Positions 1 to 6,405 of a stretch of 11,272 bases of DNA are shown here, piece after piece. The DNA is from an uncultured Clostridia bacterium. GTDB taxonomy: Bacteria; Bacillota; Clostridia; Christensenellales; CAG-917. Where the stretch lies: positions 1-11,272 of the forward strand of contig CAKQMI010000039.1 in the NCBI GenBank assembly GCA_934254835.1, read 5' to 3'. The notes below the pieces were generated by a model that saw only the letters and a program-made list of their open reading frames with translations, was not told where the DNA came from and did not search any database. Every line of letters starts with the position of its first letter. Position 1 is the stretch's first letter. Made by a program: the position numbers and the translations under genes.

Positions 1-50
1 TAACTCTTTTCGGAGAGGATAGGTTTAATAATGATATCGTAAGCAGTCAT
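1..50 (-). CDS. rplW: 50S ribosomal protein L23 (partial, N-terminal 16 codons)
   Basis: The minus strand from 50 reads MTAYDIIIKPILSEKS before the window ends. This matches the typical N-terminus of L23, a large-subunit protein near the peptide exit tunnel. Its ATG overlaps the rplD stop by one base (TAATG), so translation is probably coupled. A GGAGG ribosome binding site lies inside the end of rplD at 61-65. Gene order rpsJ-rplC-rplD-rplW is the standard S10 operon order, which supports the call despite the short visible part. Confidence 0.93.
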   Translation of the reverse strand, partial: MTAYDIIIKPILSEKS

Positions 51-670
51 TATGCATTTGCCTCCTCGATTTTTTCGATTGCCGCCTTGGTGAACAAGCA
101 GTTGTTGTTCTTAACGACTTCGTAGACGTTGATAAGGTCGGCGGTCGTTACTTGCACTTTTTCAAGGTTGCCCGCCGCACGAAGCACGAGTTCGTCCTTG
201 TCTGCAGTAACGATAAGGGTGGATTTATCAAGGCCGAGAGCTTTCAACACTGCAACGACCTCTTTGGTTTTTGCGTCTTTCAATTCGATGTTGTCGATAA
301 CGGTAACTTCGTTGGAACGGATTTTCTCGGAAAGTGCCGACAATAATGCAAGACGTCTTGCGAATTTGTTGGTCCTCTTTGAGAAATCACGGGGCTTCGG
401 CGCGAATACGACACCGCCCTTGATGAATTGAGGTGCGCGAATCGAGCCTTGACGAGCGCGACCGGTGCCCTTTTGACGATAAGGTTTTACGCCACCGCCA
501 CGGACTTCTGCGCGGGTGAGCGTGCATTTCGTGCCTTGGCGTTTGTTGGCAAGTTGCGCAACGACAATCTGGTGGATAAGAGGCTCGTTGTACTCGATAT
601 TGAACAACTCGTCGTTAAGTTCGACGGTGCCGACTTTCTTGCCGGTCATATTCATAACGTTTAATTTCAT
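50..670 (-). CDS. rplD: 50S ribosomal protein L4
   Basis: This is a 206-residue protein of normal length for L4, an early-assembling 23S rRNA-binding protein whose extended loop reaches the exit tunnel. The conserved loop region is visible around residues 45-100: GGGVKPYRQKGTGRARQGS, then APQFIKGG and PKPRDFSKRTNKFARR. The ATG at 670 follows a GGAGGG site at about 679-684. The gene starts 16 bp after the rplC stop and overlaps the rplW start by one base. In E. coli, L4 is also the autogenous repressor of the S10 operon, acting on the leader by attenuation and translational repression. Whether L4 does this here is not known, but the structured leader at 1662-1835 makes it worth asking. Confidence 0.98.
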   Translation of the reverse strand: MKLNVMNMTGKKVGTVELNDELFNIEYNEPLIHQIVVAQLANKRQGTKCTLTRAEVRGGGVKPYRQKGTGRARQGSIRAPQFIKGGVVFAPKPRDFSKRTNKFARRLALLSALSEKIRSNEVTVIDNIELKDAKTKEVVAVLKALGLDKSTLIVTADKDELVLRAAGNLEKVQVTTADLINVYEVVKNNNCLFTKAAIEKIEEANA

Positions 671-685
671 CTCTGTACCCTCCGA

Positions 686-1321
686 TTAGCCCTTGATTGA
701 TTGTTTGACGAAAACGTAGCCACCGCGAGGACCGGGAATACCGCCCTTAATCAAAAGCAAATTTCTTGCTTCGTCAACGCGTGCGATGGTGAGGTTCTGA
801 ACGGTAACTTGTTCCGCGCCCCATTGACCTGCCATGTGTTTGTTTTTGAAAACACGCGACGGATCGCTGTTTGCAGCCATTGAACCTACGCTTCTGTGGA
901 TAGGACCGGTACCGTGCGACATACTGCCGACGCGTTGCGCGTTCCATCTTTGAATGACGCCCGAAAAGCCACGGCCCTTCGAGGTGCCGACAACGTCCAC
1001 GTGATCGCCTTCTGCGAAAACCGTGCATTTGATTTCGTCGCCGACTTTGTATTCAGTCGCGTTTTCGAGTTTGAACTCTTTAAGTACGCGCTTTGCTTCG
1101 ATTCCGGCTTTCTTGAACTGACCGGCATCGGGTTTGTTGACGTTGTTTTTCTTGATAGCGCCGAACGCTACTTTTACGGCTTCGTATCCGTCGCGGTCTT
1201 TCGTCTTGACCTGCACGACGGGACAGGGACCTGCCTCGACAACCGTTACGGGTATGACGGTGCCGTCTGCCGTGAAGATTTGGCTCATGCCAAGTTTCTT
1301 TCCAATGATTGCTTTATTCAT
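686..1321 (-). CDS. rplC: 50S ribosomal protein L3
   Basis: This is a 211-residue protein of typical bacterial L3 length. It begins MNKAIIGKKLGMSQIF, the characteristic L3 N-terminus. It carries the central GTSKGRGFSGVIQRW and GSMSHGTGPIHRSVGSM segments that approach the peptidyl transferase centre, and ends near IPGPRGGYVFVKQS. L3 is a primary 23S rRNA-binding protein. The ATG at 1321 is preceded by a strong GGAGGTGA site at about 1332-1339. The gene sits between rpsJ (31-bp gap) and rplD in the usual S10 operon order and is presumably cotranscribed from the promoter at 1842-1870. Confidence 0.98.
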   Translation of the reverse strand: MNKAIIGKKLGMSQIFTADGTVIPVTVVEAGPCPVVQVKTKDRDGYEAVKVAFGAIKKNNVNKPDAGQFKKAGIEAKRVLKEFKLENATEYKVGDEIKCTVFAEGDHVDVVGTSKGRGFSGVIQRWNAQRVGSMSHGTGPIHRSVGSMAANSDPSRVFKNKHMAGQWGAEQVTVQNLTIARVDEARNLLLIKGGIPGPRGGYVFVKQSIKG

Positions 1322-1352
1322 AGATAAAGTTCACCTCCGAATGTATTTAAAG

Positions 1353-1661
1353 TTACAGTTTGATGCTGATATCGACGCCGGCGGGAAGGTCGAGTTTCAT
1401 AAGAGAATCAACCGTCTTACTGCTGGGATTGTAGATATCGATCAAACGTTTATGGGTTCTCAATTCAAATTGCTCACGGCTGTCCTTATATTTGTGGGGC
1501 GCGCGAAGAATCGTGATGATTTCTTTCTCGGTGGGAAGAGGGATAGGTCCGGAAACCTTCGTTCCTGCTCTTTTTACCGTTTCGACAATTTTGTCTGCCG
1601 ATGCGTCGATTAAGGTGTGGTCGTAAGCCTTTAACTTAATTCTGATTTTTTGTCCTGCCAT
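1353..1661 (-). CDS. rpsJ: 30S ribosomal protein S10
   Basis: From the ATG at 1661 the protein is 102 residues, the standard S10 length, and begins MAGQKIRIKLKAYDHTLID as in other bacterial S10 proteins. S10 is a small-subunit protein that also takes part in Nus-factor antitermination. An open frame continues upstream to a GTG at 1712, adding a non-conserved lysine-rich stretch. I reject that extension because a perfect GGAGGT site at 1668-1673 sits six bases before the ATG, and because the length and N-terminus match the family. It is the first gene of the operon and follows a structured leader. Confidence 0.98.
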   Translation of the reverse strand: MAGQKIRIKLKAYDHTLIDASADKIVETVKRAGTKVSGPIPLPTEKEIITILRAPHKYKDSREQFELRTHKRLIDIYNPSSKTVDSLMKLDLPAGVDISIKL

Positions 1662-1667
1662 TTTTTT

Positions 1668-1673
1668 ACCTCC
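1668..1673 (-). promoter_or_regulatory. Ribosome binding site of rpsJ
   Basis: GGAGGT on the minus strand, six bases upstream of the ATG at 1661. It fixes the rpsJ start against the longer frame beginning with GTG at 1712. Confidence 0.93.
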
Positions 1674-1691
1674 AGATTTTCCTAACTTCTT

Positions 1692-1707
1692 ACACACTTC
1701 CGTGTGT
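1692..1707 (-). promoter_or_regulatory. GNRA-capped hairpin just upstream of the rpsJ ribosome binding site
   Basis: On the minus strand ACACAC and GTGTGT form a 6-bp stem closed by GGAA, a GNRA tetraloop. It ends about 18 bases before the GGAGGT site. It could affect ribosome access or be the last element of a regulated leader. Structure is read from the sequence; function is inferred. Confidence 0.55.
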
Positions 1708-1720
1708 GTCACGCTGTCCG

Positions 1721-1819
1721 TTAAATAAAAGCGGGGCGCCCGCTTCCGTTAGTCGCACGAATCACATCGCACTCTTGTCCGCAGAAATTCTCTTGAACCC
1801 AAGTAACTTCCTGCATCAT
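1721..1819 (-). CDS. Possible 32-residue leader ORF in the S10 operon leader
   Basis: Starting at tandem ATG codons (1814-1819), the leader contains an uninterrupted 32-codon frame ending in TAA at 1721-1723. It starts MMQEVTWVQENFCGQ and ends GSGRPAFI. The ATG pair falls about 16 nt after the inferred transcription start. The only ribosome-binding-like bases are a GGG directly before the ATG, so initiation would be weak or nearly leaderless. The last eight codons run through the terminator-like hairpin at 1723-1745. I do not recognise the peptide, and a frame of this length can arise by chance, so it is a candidate only. Confidence 0.3.
   Translation of the reverse strand: MMQEVTWVQENFCGQECDVIRATNGSGRPAFI
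1723..1745 (-). terminator. Intrinsic terminator / attenuator in the S10 leader
   Basis: On the minus strand AAGCGGG and CCCGCTT form a perfect 7-bp, mostly GC stem with a CGC loop, followed at once by TTATTTAA (TTTTATTT counting the stem end). It lies about 90 nt into the transcript from the 1842-1870 promoter and about 60 bases before the rpsJ ATG, where it would terminate before the operon. This position is typical of an attenuator. Read on the plus strand there is no T tract, so it acts only in the operon direction. Confidence 0.7.
1781..1814 (-). ncRNA. Two-part hairpin in the 5' part of the S10 leader
   Basis: On the minus strand GCAGGAA pairs with TTTCTGC (7 bp with one G-U). Then comes a symmetric internal loop (GTTA opposite AGAA), and an inner stem CTTG/CAAG capped by GGTT. 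The nested pairing suggests a folded leader element, possibly a binding site for a ribosomal protein. No Rfam family is assigned from sequence alone. Confidence 0.5.
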
Positions 1820-1841
1820 CCCAAAATCAAACAGCCTAATT

Positions 1842-1870
1842 AATATATAATAAAAATCAATACTCGTCAA
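1842..1870 (-). promoter_or_regulatory. Sigma-A promoter of the S10 operon
   Basis: Minus strand: -35 TTGACG at 1865-1870, spacer of exactly 17 bp, -10 TATATT at 1842-1847. Predicted start of transcription is near 1835, giving a leader of about 174 nt before rpsJ. Confidence 0.82.
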
Positions 1871-2144
1871 GCAATTTTTCGCAATATATTCATTTTTTTG
1901 ACCGAATTTTGACTTTTTTGGTTAAATTCCGTCCAAAACCCGTATTTCGACCATATTCGTCACAAAACTTCTCTGAAAATTTTTAATTTTCTTCCGATTT
2001 CGACAAATTTCGTGAAATTTTATAAATAAAAACCGCTCAAAAATCTTGTCGGACGAAAGAATTTCGTCGCATCTTCGTTTTTTTAACAAATAATCTTGTT
2101 TTTCGCTCTGTTTACCGCTTCCGACGTTTTGCGCTTATTATAAA

Positions 2145-2187
2145 TTACCTTACGCGTGCGCGCGTGCGCGCGAATTTAATAAGGTAA
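2145..2187. repeat. Alternating CG (Z-DNA-prone) tract between inverted repeats
   Basis: Positions 2151-2172 alternate pyrimidine-purine without a break over 22 bases, mostly CG with a few TG steps, the classic composition favouring left-handed DNA. It is flanked by TTACCTTA (2145-2152) and its reverse complement TAAGGTAA (2180-2187), with further AT-rich partial symmetry outside. It may extrude as a cruciform or form a stem in RNA. Function unknown. Confidence 0.6.
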
Positions 2188-2233
2188 GCGTTTTCCGTTA
2201 CTTTTCGCATTTTTGATTTTGTGTCATATCTCC

Positions 2234-2277
2234 TGTCATATTGACACGATATTTATAATATTTGTGTCATTGTGACA
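2234..2277. promoter_or_regulatory. Paired palindromes TGTCA-N3-TGACA (operator candidate)
   Basis: Two perfect 13-bp palindromes of the same design occur at 2234-2246 and 2265-2277. They are 31 bp apart, near three helical turns, with an AT-rich core between them. An extra GTGTCA half site lies at 2221-2226. This pattern suits cooperative binding of a dimeric regulator. The regulator and the regulated gene are unknown; the nearest downstream gene on the minus strand is rpsJ. Confidence 0.45.
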
Positions 2278-2326
2278 GTCTTAATGCGATAATTAGATAA
2301 TTTTAATTGTTTTCTTTGGATTTTTC

Positions 2327-2356
2327 AAAAAGAAAACCGTCGCATTGCGACGGCTT
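2327..2356 (-). terminator. Intrinsic terminator of the GH20-DUF4380-ROK operon
   Basis: On the minus strand CCGTCGC and GCGACGG form a 7-bp stem with an AAT loop, extended by A-T pairs and followed by TTTTCTTTTT. It lies about 90 bp after the kinase stop. On the plus strand the T tract after the stem is weaker. Confidence 0.88.
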
Positions 2357-2443
2357 TATTCGATGTTTTTTTGTATAGGCGTATGCGATTATGTTTTACG
2401 CCGTACAAAATTGTGTTTTTACCAAAATGCGAGAAACAGCCTT

Positions 2444-3781
2444 TTATCCAAGATACGAGGCGACGACCGATTGACCGAGCCGTCTGAAATTCTCGTCGGG
2501 CAACAATAATCTGAATTTTTTGTCGGCGTTATAATAACACAACACTTCTTTTGCCTTATTGATTATTATTTCTCCGCCGACTCCGCTCATTACGCGTCCC
2601 ATCAGCAATACGTTTTTGAAATTGTAAAGGTCGTAATAATATAAAAGCGAGTACGCAAGATACACTCCGACGTCCTCGAAAACGGTTTTTGCGGTTTCGT
2701 CGCCGTTTTCAAGAAGGGATTGCACGGCTTTGAGCCTTTCGGACGGCACGTCGCTTGAAAATTTTATCCCCGCCATTTCGGAAAGTTTGATAACGCCGTC
2801 TTGCGACAGGTATTTGACGCCGACGCCGACGTCGCCCGACCATTCGTCAACCATCGCGTTTTCGTTCATATCGACGGGGACGAACGCAAGCTCATTCAGC
2901 CAGCCCCAAAGGTTGTTGTCGTCATCGACAAATCCAACCGCCTCGGACGTGCCCATCGCAATTCCCAAGACGCCCGAGATATTCATACTTATCGCGCCTG
3001 CCATTGCAGCGACGTCGCCGTCGTTTGCAACCGTAACGGGCGCGCCGAGCCTTTTTGCCGAATCGACGTAAATCGTCCTGACTTTGTCGTAGTCGCGGTC
3101 GGCAACCTTGATAAACAGGCTTGCGACGCGCGCTTCGTTGTTGACGTAAATCCCGGCACTGCTTACGCCGATTGCGTCAACGCGTTTAAGGTGCGACGAC
3201 GCCTCGTCCAATGCGTCGTTTATGAATTTGACGTGGTAATCGGGATCGGAATTGACTTTCGGTTGCCACAAAATTTCTTTTGAAAACAGGACTTTGCCGT
3301 CCGTCACCGCCGAAATTTTTATATCGCTTCCGCCGGCGTCCAATCCGATTCTTTCGCCACGCTCGTTTTTACTTGCCGAAATAAACTCGCGCCTGCCGTC
3401 TTGAACCGAAAAAACTCTTTCGACAGAAAACGGCACTCCGTAGACTTTTTCAAAGAAATTAACGTCAAAATCGCGCAATCCGCCGTGCGAATAGGCTTTT
3501 TCGATGGCGGAATACAAGGTATCGTTTGCGACGATTTTGAGTTTGTATCCTCCGACCGTCCACAAAACCGTCTTTATAAATCTTTCGACGCGCTTAAAAT
3601 TCAGTGCGTCATCGACGCCTTCTTTCAGCACGTTTAGGCGGTAACTTTCCGCATAGCCGTCGTTCCTTACAACAGACAGCGCGAACAAATCCGCACCGTC
3701 GCTTTCGACTTTTTTGTCAAAGCATTTATTGAATTCGTAAATCGGCACAAAACCTTTGTCGATTTTTATAAACTTATCCAT
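2444..3781 (-). CDS. ROK-family sugar kinase-like protein, divergent
   Basis: This 445-residue protein has an N-terminal region of about 140 residues that I do not recognise, followed by a ROK/ASKHA-fold kinase domain. Visible motifs are the phosphate loop RIGLDAGGSDIKIS (144-157), VANDGDVAAMAGA (251-263) with the expected catalytic Asp254, and an adenosine-type LGIAMGTSEAVGF (272-284). The ROK zinc signature is missing: there is no CXCGXXGC, and the usual GExGH is NELAF (296-300), which keeps the Glu but lacks the His. By context it probably phosphorylates the hexosamine released by the GH20 enzyme, but the degenerate motifs also allow a sugar-sensing role. Its ATG overlaps the end of the DUF4380 gene by 8 bp (ATGGATAA), so translation is likely coupled. 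A terminator follows. Confidence 0.75.
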   Translation of the reverse strand: MDKFIKIDKGFVPIYEFNKCFDKKVESDGADLFALSVVRNDGYAESYRLNVLKEGVDDALNFKRVERFIKTVLWTVGGYKLKIVANDTLYSAIEKAYSHGGLRDFDVNFFEKVYGVPFSVERVFSVQDGRREFISASKNERGERIGLDAGGSDIKISAVTDGKVLFSKEILWQPKVNSDPDYHVKFINDALDEASSHLKRVDAIGVSSAGIYVNNEARVASLFIKVADRDYDKVRTIYVDSAKRLGAPVTVANDGDVAAMAGAISMNISGVLGIAMGTSEAVGFVDDDNNLWGWLNELAFVPVDMNENAMVDEWSGDVGVGVKYLSQDGVIKLSEMAGIKFSSDVPSERLKAVQSLLENGDETAKTVFEDVGVYLAYSLLYYYDLYNFKNVLLMGRVMSGVGGEIIINKAKEVLCYYNADKKFRLLLPDENFRRLGQSVVASYLG

Positions 3782-4697
3782 TGAAGCCTACGCTGTCCAG
3801 CATTTTGTCGATTTCTTCGTCGGTGGTTTTCAGAAGTCGCACGTCGGAATAAATCGTGAAAATTTCTTCTTGCGACACGGTCTCGCCGGGGGCGAGGGTT
3901 GTCACGGGCGACAGCACCTCCATTTCCATAATATTTTCGTTGGTGTAAGTCTCGAAATTGCATTGATAATCGGGAAGTCTTCCTCCCTGAACCCTGAACT
4001 TTTTCACGAAAAGGAATTTGTTGTAATGATAGGCGCACCAGCCGTGATGATTGTACAGCCCCAGCTTGAACGCACGCTCGATAGTCTTCTTTTGTTTGAG
4101 CACCGCGTATTTGGTATTTATTGAAAACCTCTTATCGTTTTTGTCGTTATACGGCCAAAACACCATATTTTGTTGCGGTAAAAAGCCCGTATCGACGGTG
4201 TTGAGCGGGATAATTTCGGTGCCACCCTGACGGAGCACGGACAATCCCCAAATCGACAATTCAAAAGGATTTTCGCCGATATTCGTCAGCGACTCGGTGA
4301 CGGTGAGCGCGCCGTCTTCCGCCATTTCGACACGCATAACTTGTTGAAGCCCCGTGAGTTTTTGGGGCGCGGGCGTGAAGATTGCGCCGTTTTCCAACCT
4401 ATCGACTTTGACGGGATAGTTGTCGGGGACGTAGGAGCACAAGTCTTCCTCGGCTTTCCAAATGCGGTGTCCGCCGTAAAGATACCACTTTTCGCCGTCT
4501 TTGAAGTTTCTGTCAAAGAATTCGCCACCCTTATTCGTCAGCCTGTCGACGTCCTCGAACATGATATTCATACCTTTCACGCCGTAGTAAATGACGCGCG
4601 GTCCGATATCGACGGTCACAAGGGCTTTGACTTTGCCGTTGCTGATTTCCAGACATTTTCCAAAGTTTTTGTAAAGTTTGTATCTTTTGGTAATCAT
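3774..4697 (-). CDS. DUF4380 / aldose-1-epimerase-like protein
   Basis: This 307-residue cytoplasmic protein has no signal peptide and the general features of the galactose mutarotase-like beta-sandwich superfamily. It resembles DUF4380 proteins: an early VTVDIGPRVIYYG segment (28-39), GGHRIWKAEED (75-85), and a late EVLSPVTTLAPGE segment (260-272). Mutarotases interconvert alpha and beta anomers of free sugars. Between a hexosaminidase and a kinase this one could supply the kinase with the right anomer, but DUF4380 substrates are generally undefined. Its ATG overlaps the GH20 stop (ATGA) and its end overlaps the kinase start by 8 bp, so the three genes form one transcription unit. Family placement is fairly sure; the reaction is inference. 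Confidence 0.72.
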   Translation of the reverse strand: MITKRYKLYKNFGKCLEISNGKVKALVTVDIGPRVIYYGVKGMNIMFEDVDRLTNKGGEFFDRNFKDGEKWYLYGGHRIWKAEEDLCSYVPDNYPVKVDRLENGAIFTPAPQKLTGLQQVMRVEMAEDGALTVTESLTNIGENPFELSIWGLSVLRQGGTEIIPLNTVDTGFLPQQNMVFWPYNDKNDKRFSINTKYAVLKQKKTIERAFKLGLYNHHGWCAYHYNKFLFVKKFRVQGGRLPDYQCNFETYTNENIMEMEVLSPVTTLAPGETVSQEEIFTIYSDVRLLKTTDEEIDKMLDSVGFNG

Positions 4698-6289
4698 TTT
4701 TTATTCTCCTTTGCGCGAATGGAGCGCATTTTTATCATTTCTTTGTTGGCGCGGTTCGAGCGGTTGATTGTTTCGATATCGAACATATCCAAGCCGAATT
4801 TCGTCATAATCAGCGCGCGCTTAAAGGGGTTTTTGACGTTGCATTCTTTAAGCGGTGCGGATTTTATACCTGTTGTTTTTTCGATAATACTCGTGACGTT
4901 TTTGAGGATATTGACAAAAGCGAGATAGTCCTTTTTTTGCTTATCGCACCAGGCGCTTTCTGCAACCGCAATAAGTCGCGGGAAAACCCTGAACGACAAA
5001 ATATCGGTGCCCGCAATCCACTCCGTCCAGATGGGACTTTCGACGCCGATGACGTTTTTCTCGTATCCTTCGATGCCTTGAAACACGGGCTCGAACTCAT
5101 ACGTCGCTTTCAACGAATGCATGGGATACGGGTAATCGAGGTAATAAGGATTGAACTTGGACACAATGATTTTTCTGCCGTTTTTGACCTCGCGAATAAC
5201 GTTGATATTTTTCTTTCCGTCCTGCCAGAATTGCAGTATTACGTCTTCCGCAAGTTCACCGCTGTTTGCGCTCTCATTCCAACAAATCGCGGTTTTACCA
5301 AGCGTTTTCAGATAATCAACGGTCACTTTGGTGAAATAAGCCTGCAATTCTTCTTCGTTATTAAGCCCCAGTTCTTTCATTTTTTGTTGGCAATCTTTGC
5401 ACTTGTACCACTCGTGCTTGACCGCCTCGTCACCGCCGATATGGACAAACTTAGACGGGAACATTTCGGCAAATTCCTTCAAAACGTTTTTCACGAATTC
5501 ATAAGAAGATTCGCGTCCCGCGCAAAGAATTTCGCTGTGGATACCAAACTTGGTTGACACCTCGACGGGCGTCTGTCTGCACCAAAGTTCAGGATAAGAC
5601 GAAACGGCTGCGCGAGTGTGACCGGGAATGTCGAACTCGGGAATAACCGTGATGAATCTTTCTTTTGCAAACTCAACGACGTCTTTGATTTCTTCCTTTG
5701 TATAGAACCCGCCGTGAGGTTTTCCGTCGCCCTTGGTTTCGCGACGCATCGCGCCGTTTTCGGTGAGGCGCGGATATTCATCGATTTGCACGCGCCAACC
5801 TTGGTCGTCGGTCAGGTGCCAGTGGAATACGTTGAGTTTCAAAAGCGAGATTGCCTCGATATATTTTTTGACGACGTCCACCGAGAAAAAGTGGCGGACG
5901 GTGTCGAACATAAACCCGCGATAAGAAAAGCGCGGTTCGTCATTGATTTCAATAAAAGGAATATCCGCCGACTTGGTTTTTGCATTAAACGACGCAAATA
6001 TAATTTGTTTCAGCGTTTGCGCGCCGTAAAAAAGCCCTCGCTCGCCCTTTGCGGACACCGTGACGCCGTCGCTTGACACCGTCAAAGAATACGCCTCGGA
6101 CGACTCGTCCGTGTTGTCGGCGATAAACCTTACGTCGTCGCCGAAATTCATATTAAGCCCCATCGTTTTCAGGAAAATCGAAAGGGTGTTTTCGACGTTT
6201 TTATACTCGCAGGAAAATCCCGACTTTTCGTCAAAGCGGAAAACGCCGTCGCGTTTTGCAAACTCTTTCGGGCAAGGGATAATTCTCAT
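4694..6289 (-). CDS. GH20 beta-N-acetylhexosaminidase, cytoplasmic
   Basis: From the ATG at 6289 the protein is 531 residues. It shows an N-terminal GH20b-like domain (about 1-120), then a GH20 catalytic barrel with FHWHLTDDQGWR (155-166), PEFDIPGH (217-224) and the hallmark HIGGDE at 283-288. There the Asp287-Glu288 pair is the oxazoline-stabilising residue plus acid/base of substrate-assisted catalysis. It should release terminal beta-GlcNAc or beta-GalNAc. No signal peptide or transmembrane segment is seen, so it probably acts on imported oligosaccharides. The open frame continues upstream to 6496, but a GGAGGAG site at 6295-6301, five bases before the ATG, and the family N-terminus decide the start. 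It is the first gene of a three-gene operon and ends in an ATGA overlap with the next gene. Confidence 0.94.
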   Translation of the reverse strand: MRIIPCPKEFAKRDGVFRFDEKSGFSCEYKNVENTLSIFLKTMGLNMNFGDDVRFIADNTDESSEAYSLTVSSDGVTVSAKGERGLFYGAQTLKQIIFASFNAKTKSADIPFIEINDEPRFSYRGFMFDTVRHFFSVDVVKKYIEAISLLKLNVFHWHLTDDQGWRVQIDEYPRLTENGAMRRETKGDGKPHGGFYTKEEIKDVVEFAKERFITVIPEFDIPGHTRAAVSSYPELWCRQTPVEVSTKFGIHSEILCAGRESSYEFVKNVLKEFAEMFPSKFVHIGGDEAVKHEWYKCKDCQQKMKELGLNNEEELQAYFTKVTVDYLKTLGKTAICWNESANSGELAEDVILQFWQDGKKNINVIREVKNGRKIIVSKFNPYYLDYPYPMHSLKATYEFEPVFQGIEGYEKNVIGVESPIWTEWIAGTDILSFRVFPRLIAVAESAWCDKQKKDYLAFVNILKNVTSIIEKTTGIKSAPLKECNVKNPFKRALIMTKFGLDMFDIETINRSNRANKEMIKMRSIRAKENKK

Positions 6290-6294
6290 AAATA

Positions 6295-6301
6295 CTCCTC
6301 C
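6295..6301 (-). promoter_or_regulatory. Ribosome binding site of the GH20 gene
   Basis: GGAGGAG on the minus strand, five bases upstream of the ATG at 6289. It rules out the longer upstream frame, which would also cross the promoter. Confidence 0.9.
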
Positions 6302-6323
6302 AAAACGGCAATATCTACTTGTA

Positions 6324-6351
6324 ATTATATCATAAATTCCGTCAAAATCAA
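6324..6351 (-). promoter_or_regulatory. Promoter of the GH20 operon
   Basis: Minus strand: -10 TATAAT at 6324-6329 and -35-like TTGATT at 6346-6351 with a 16-bp spacer. The expected start of transcription is near 6317, giving a short untranslated leader. An inverted repeat (6340-6360) covers the -35. Confidence 0.72.
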
Positions 6352-6360
6352 TGCTTGACG
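6340..6360. promoter_or_regulatory. Inverted repeat CGTCAA-N9-TTGACG over the GH20 -35 box
   Basis: Perfect 6-bp half sites at 6340-6345 and 6355-6360 straddle the -35 region of the GH20 promoter, the usual position for a repressor operator. The divergent TetR-family gene is the obvious candidate regulator. Binding is inference. Confidence 0.45.
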
Positions 6361-6405
6361 TACATTTTTTGCGCGCGCGATAAAGTGTAGTAATATTATT
6401 CTTAT

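Larger units (their letters stand above)
1871..2325. other. AT-rich gene-free region upstream of the S10 promoter
   Basis: I see no credible gene here. The stretch is AT-rich with many small inverted repeats, for example AAATTTC/GAAATTT at 2005-2020 and GACGAAA/TTTCGTC at 2052-2068. It also holds the alternating CG tract (2145-2187) and the paired TGTCA palindromes (2221-2277). It lies downstream of the terminator of the sugar operon and upstream of the S10 promoter. It could hold regulatory sites or an unrecognised small RNA. Confidence 0.5.

Noticed and set aside
1662..1712. N-terminal extension of S10 to a GTG at 1712
   Set aside because: The added lysine-rich residues are not part of S10, and a perfect GGAGGT lies six bases before the ATG at 1661.
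2190..2271. Possible nine-codon peptide on the minus strand after AGGAG near 2232
   Set aside because: Spacing between AGGAG and ATG is only two bases and the peptide is too short to support.
4937..5557. 206-codon plus-strand frame inside the GH20 gene
   Set aside because: Antisense to a clear GH20 domain, no domain features and no ribosome binding site.
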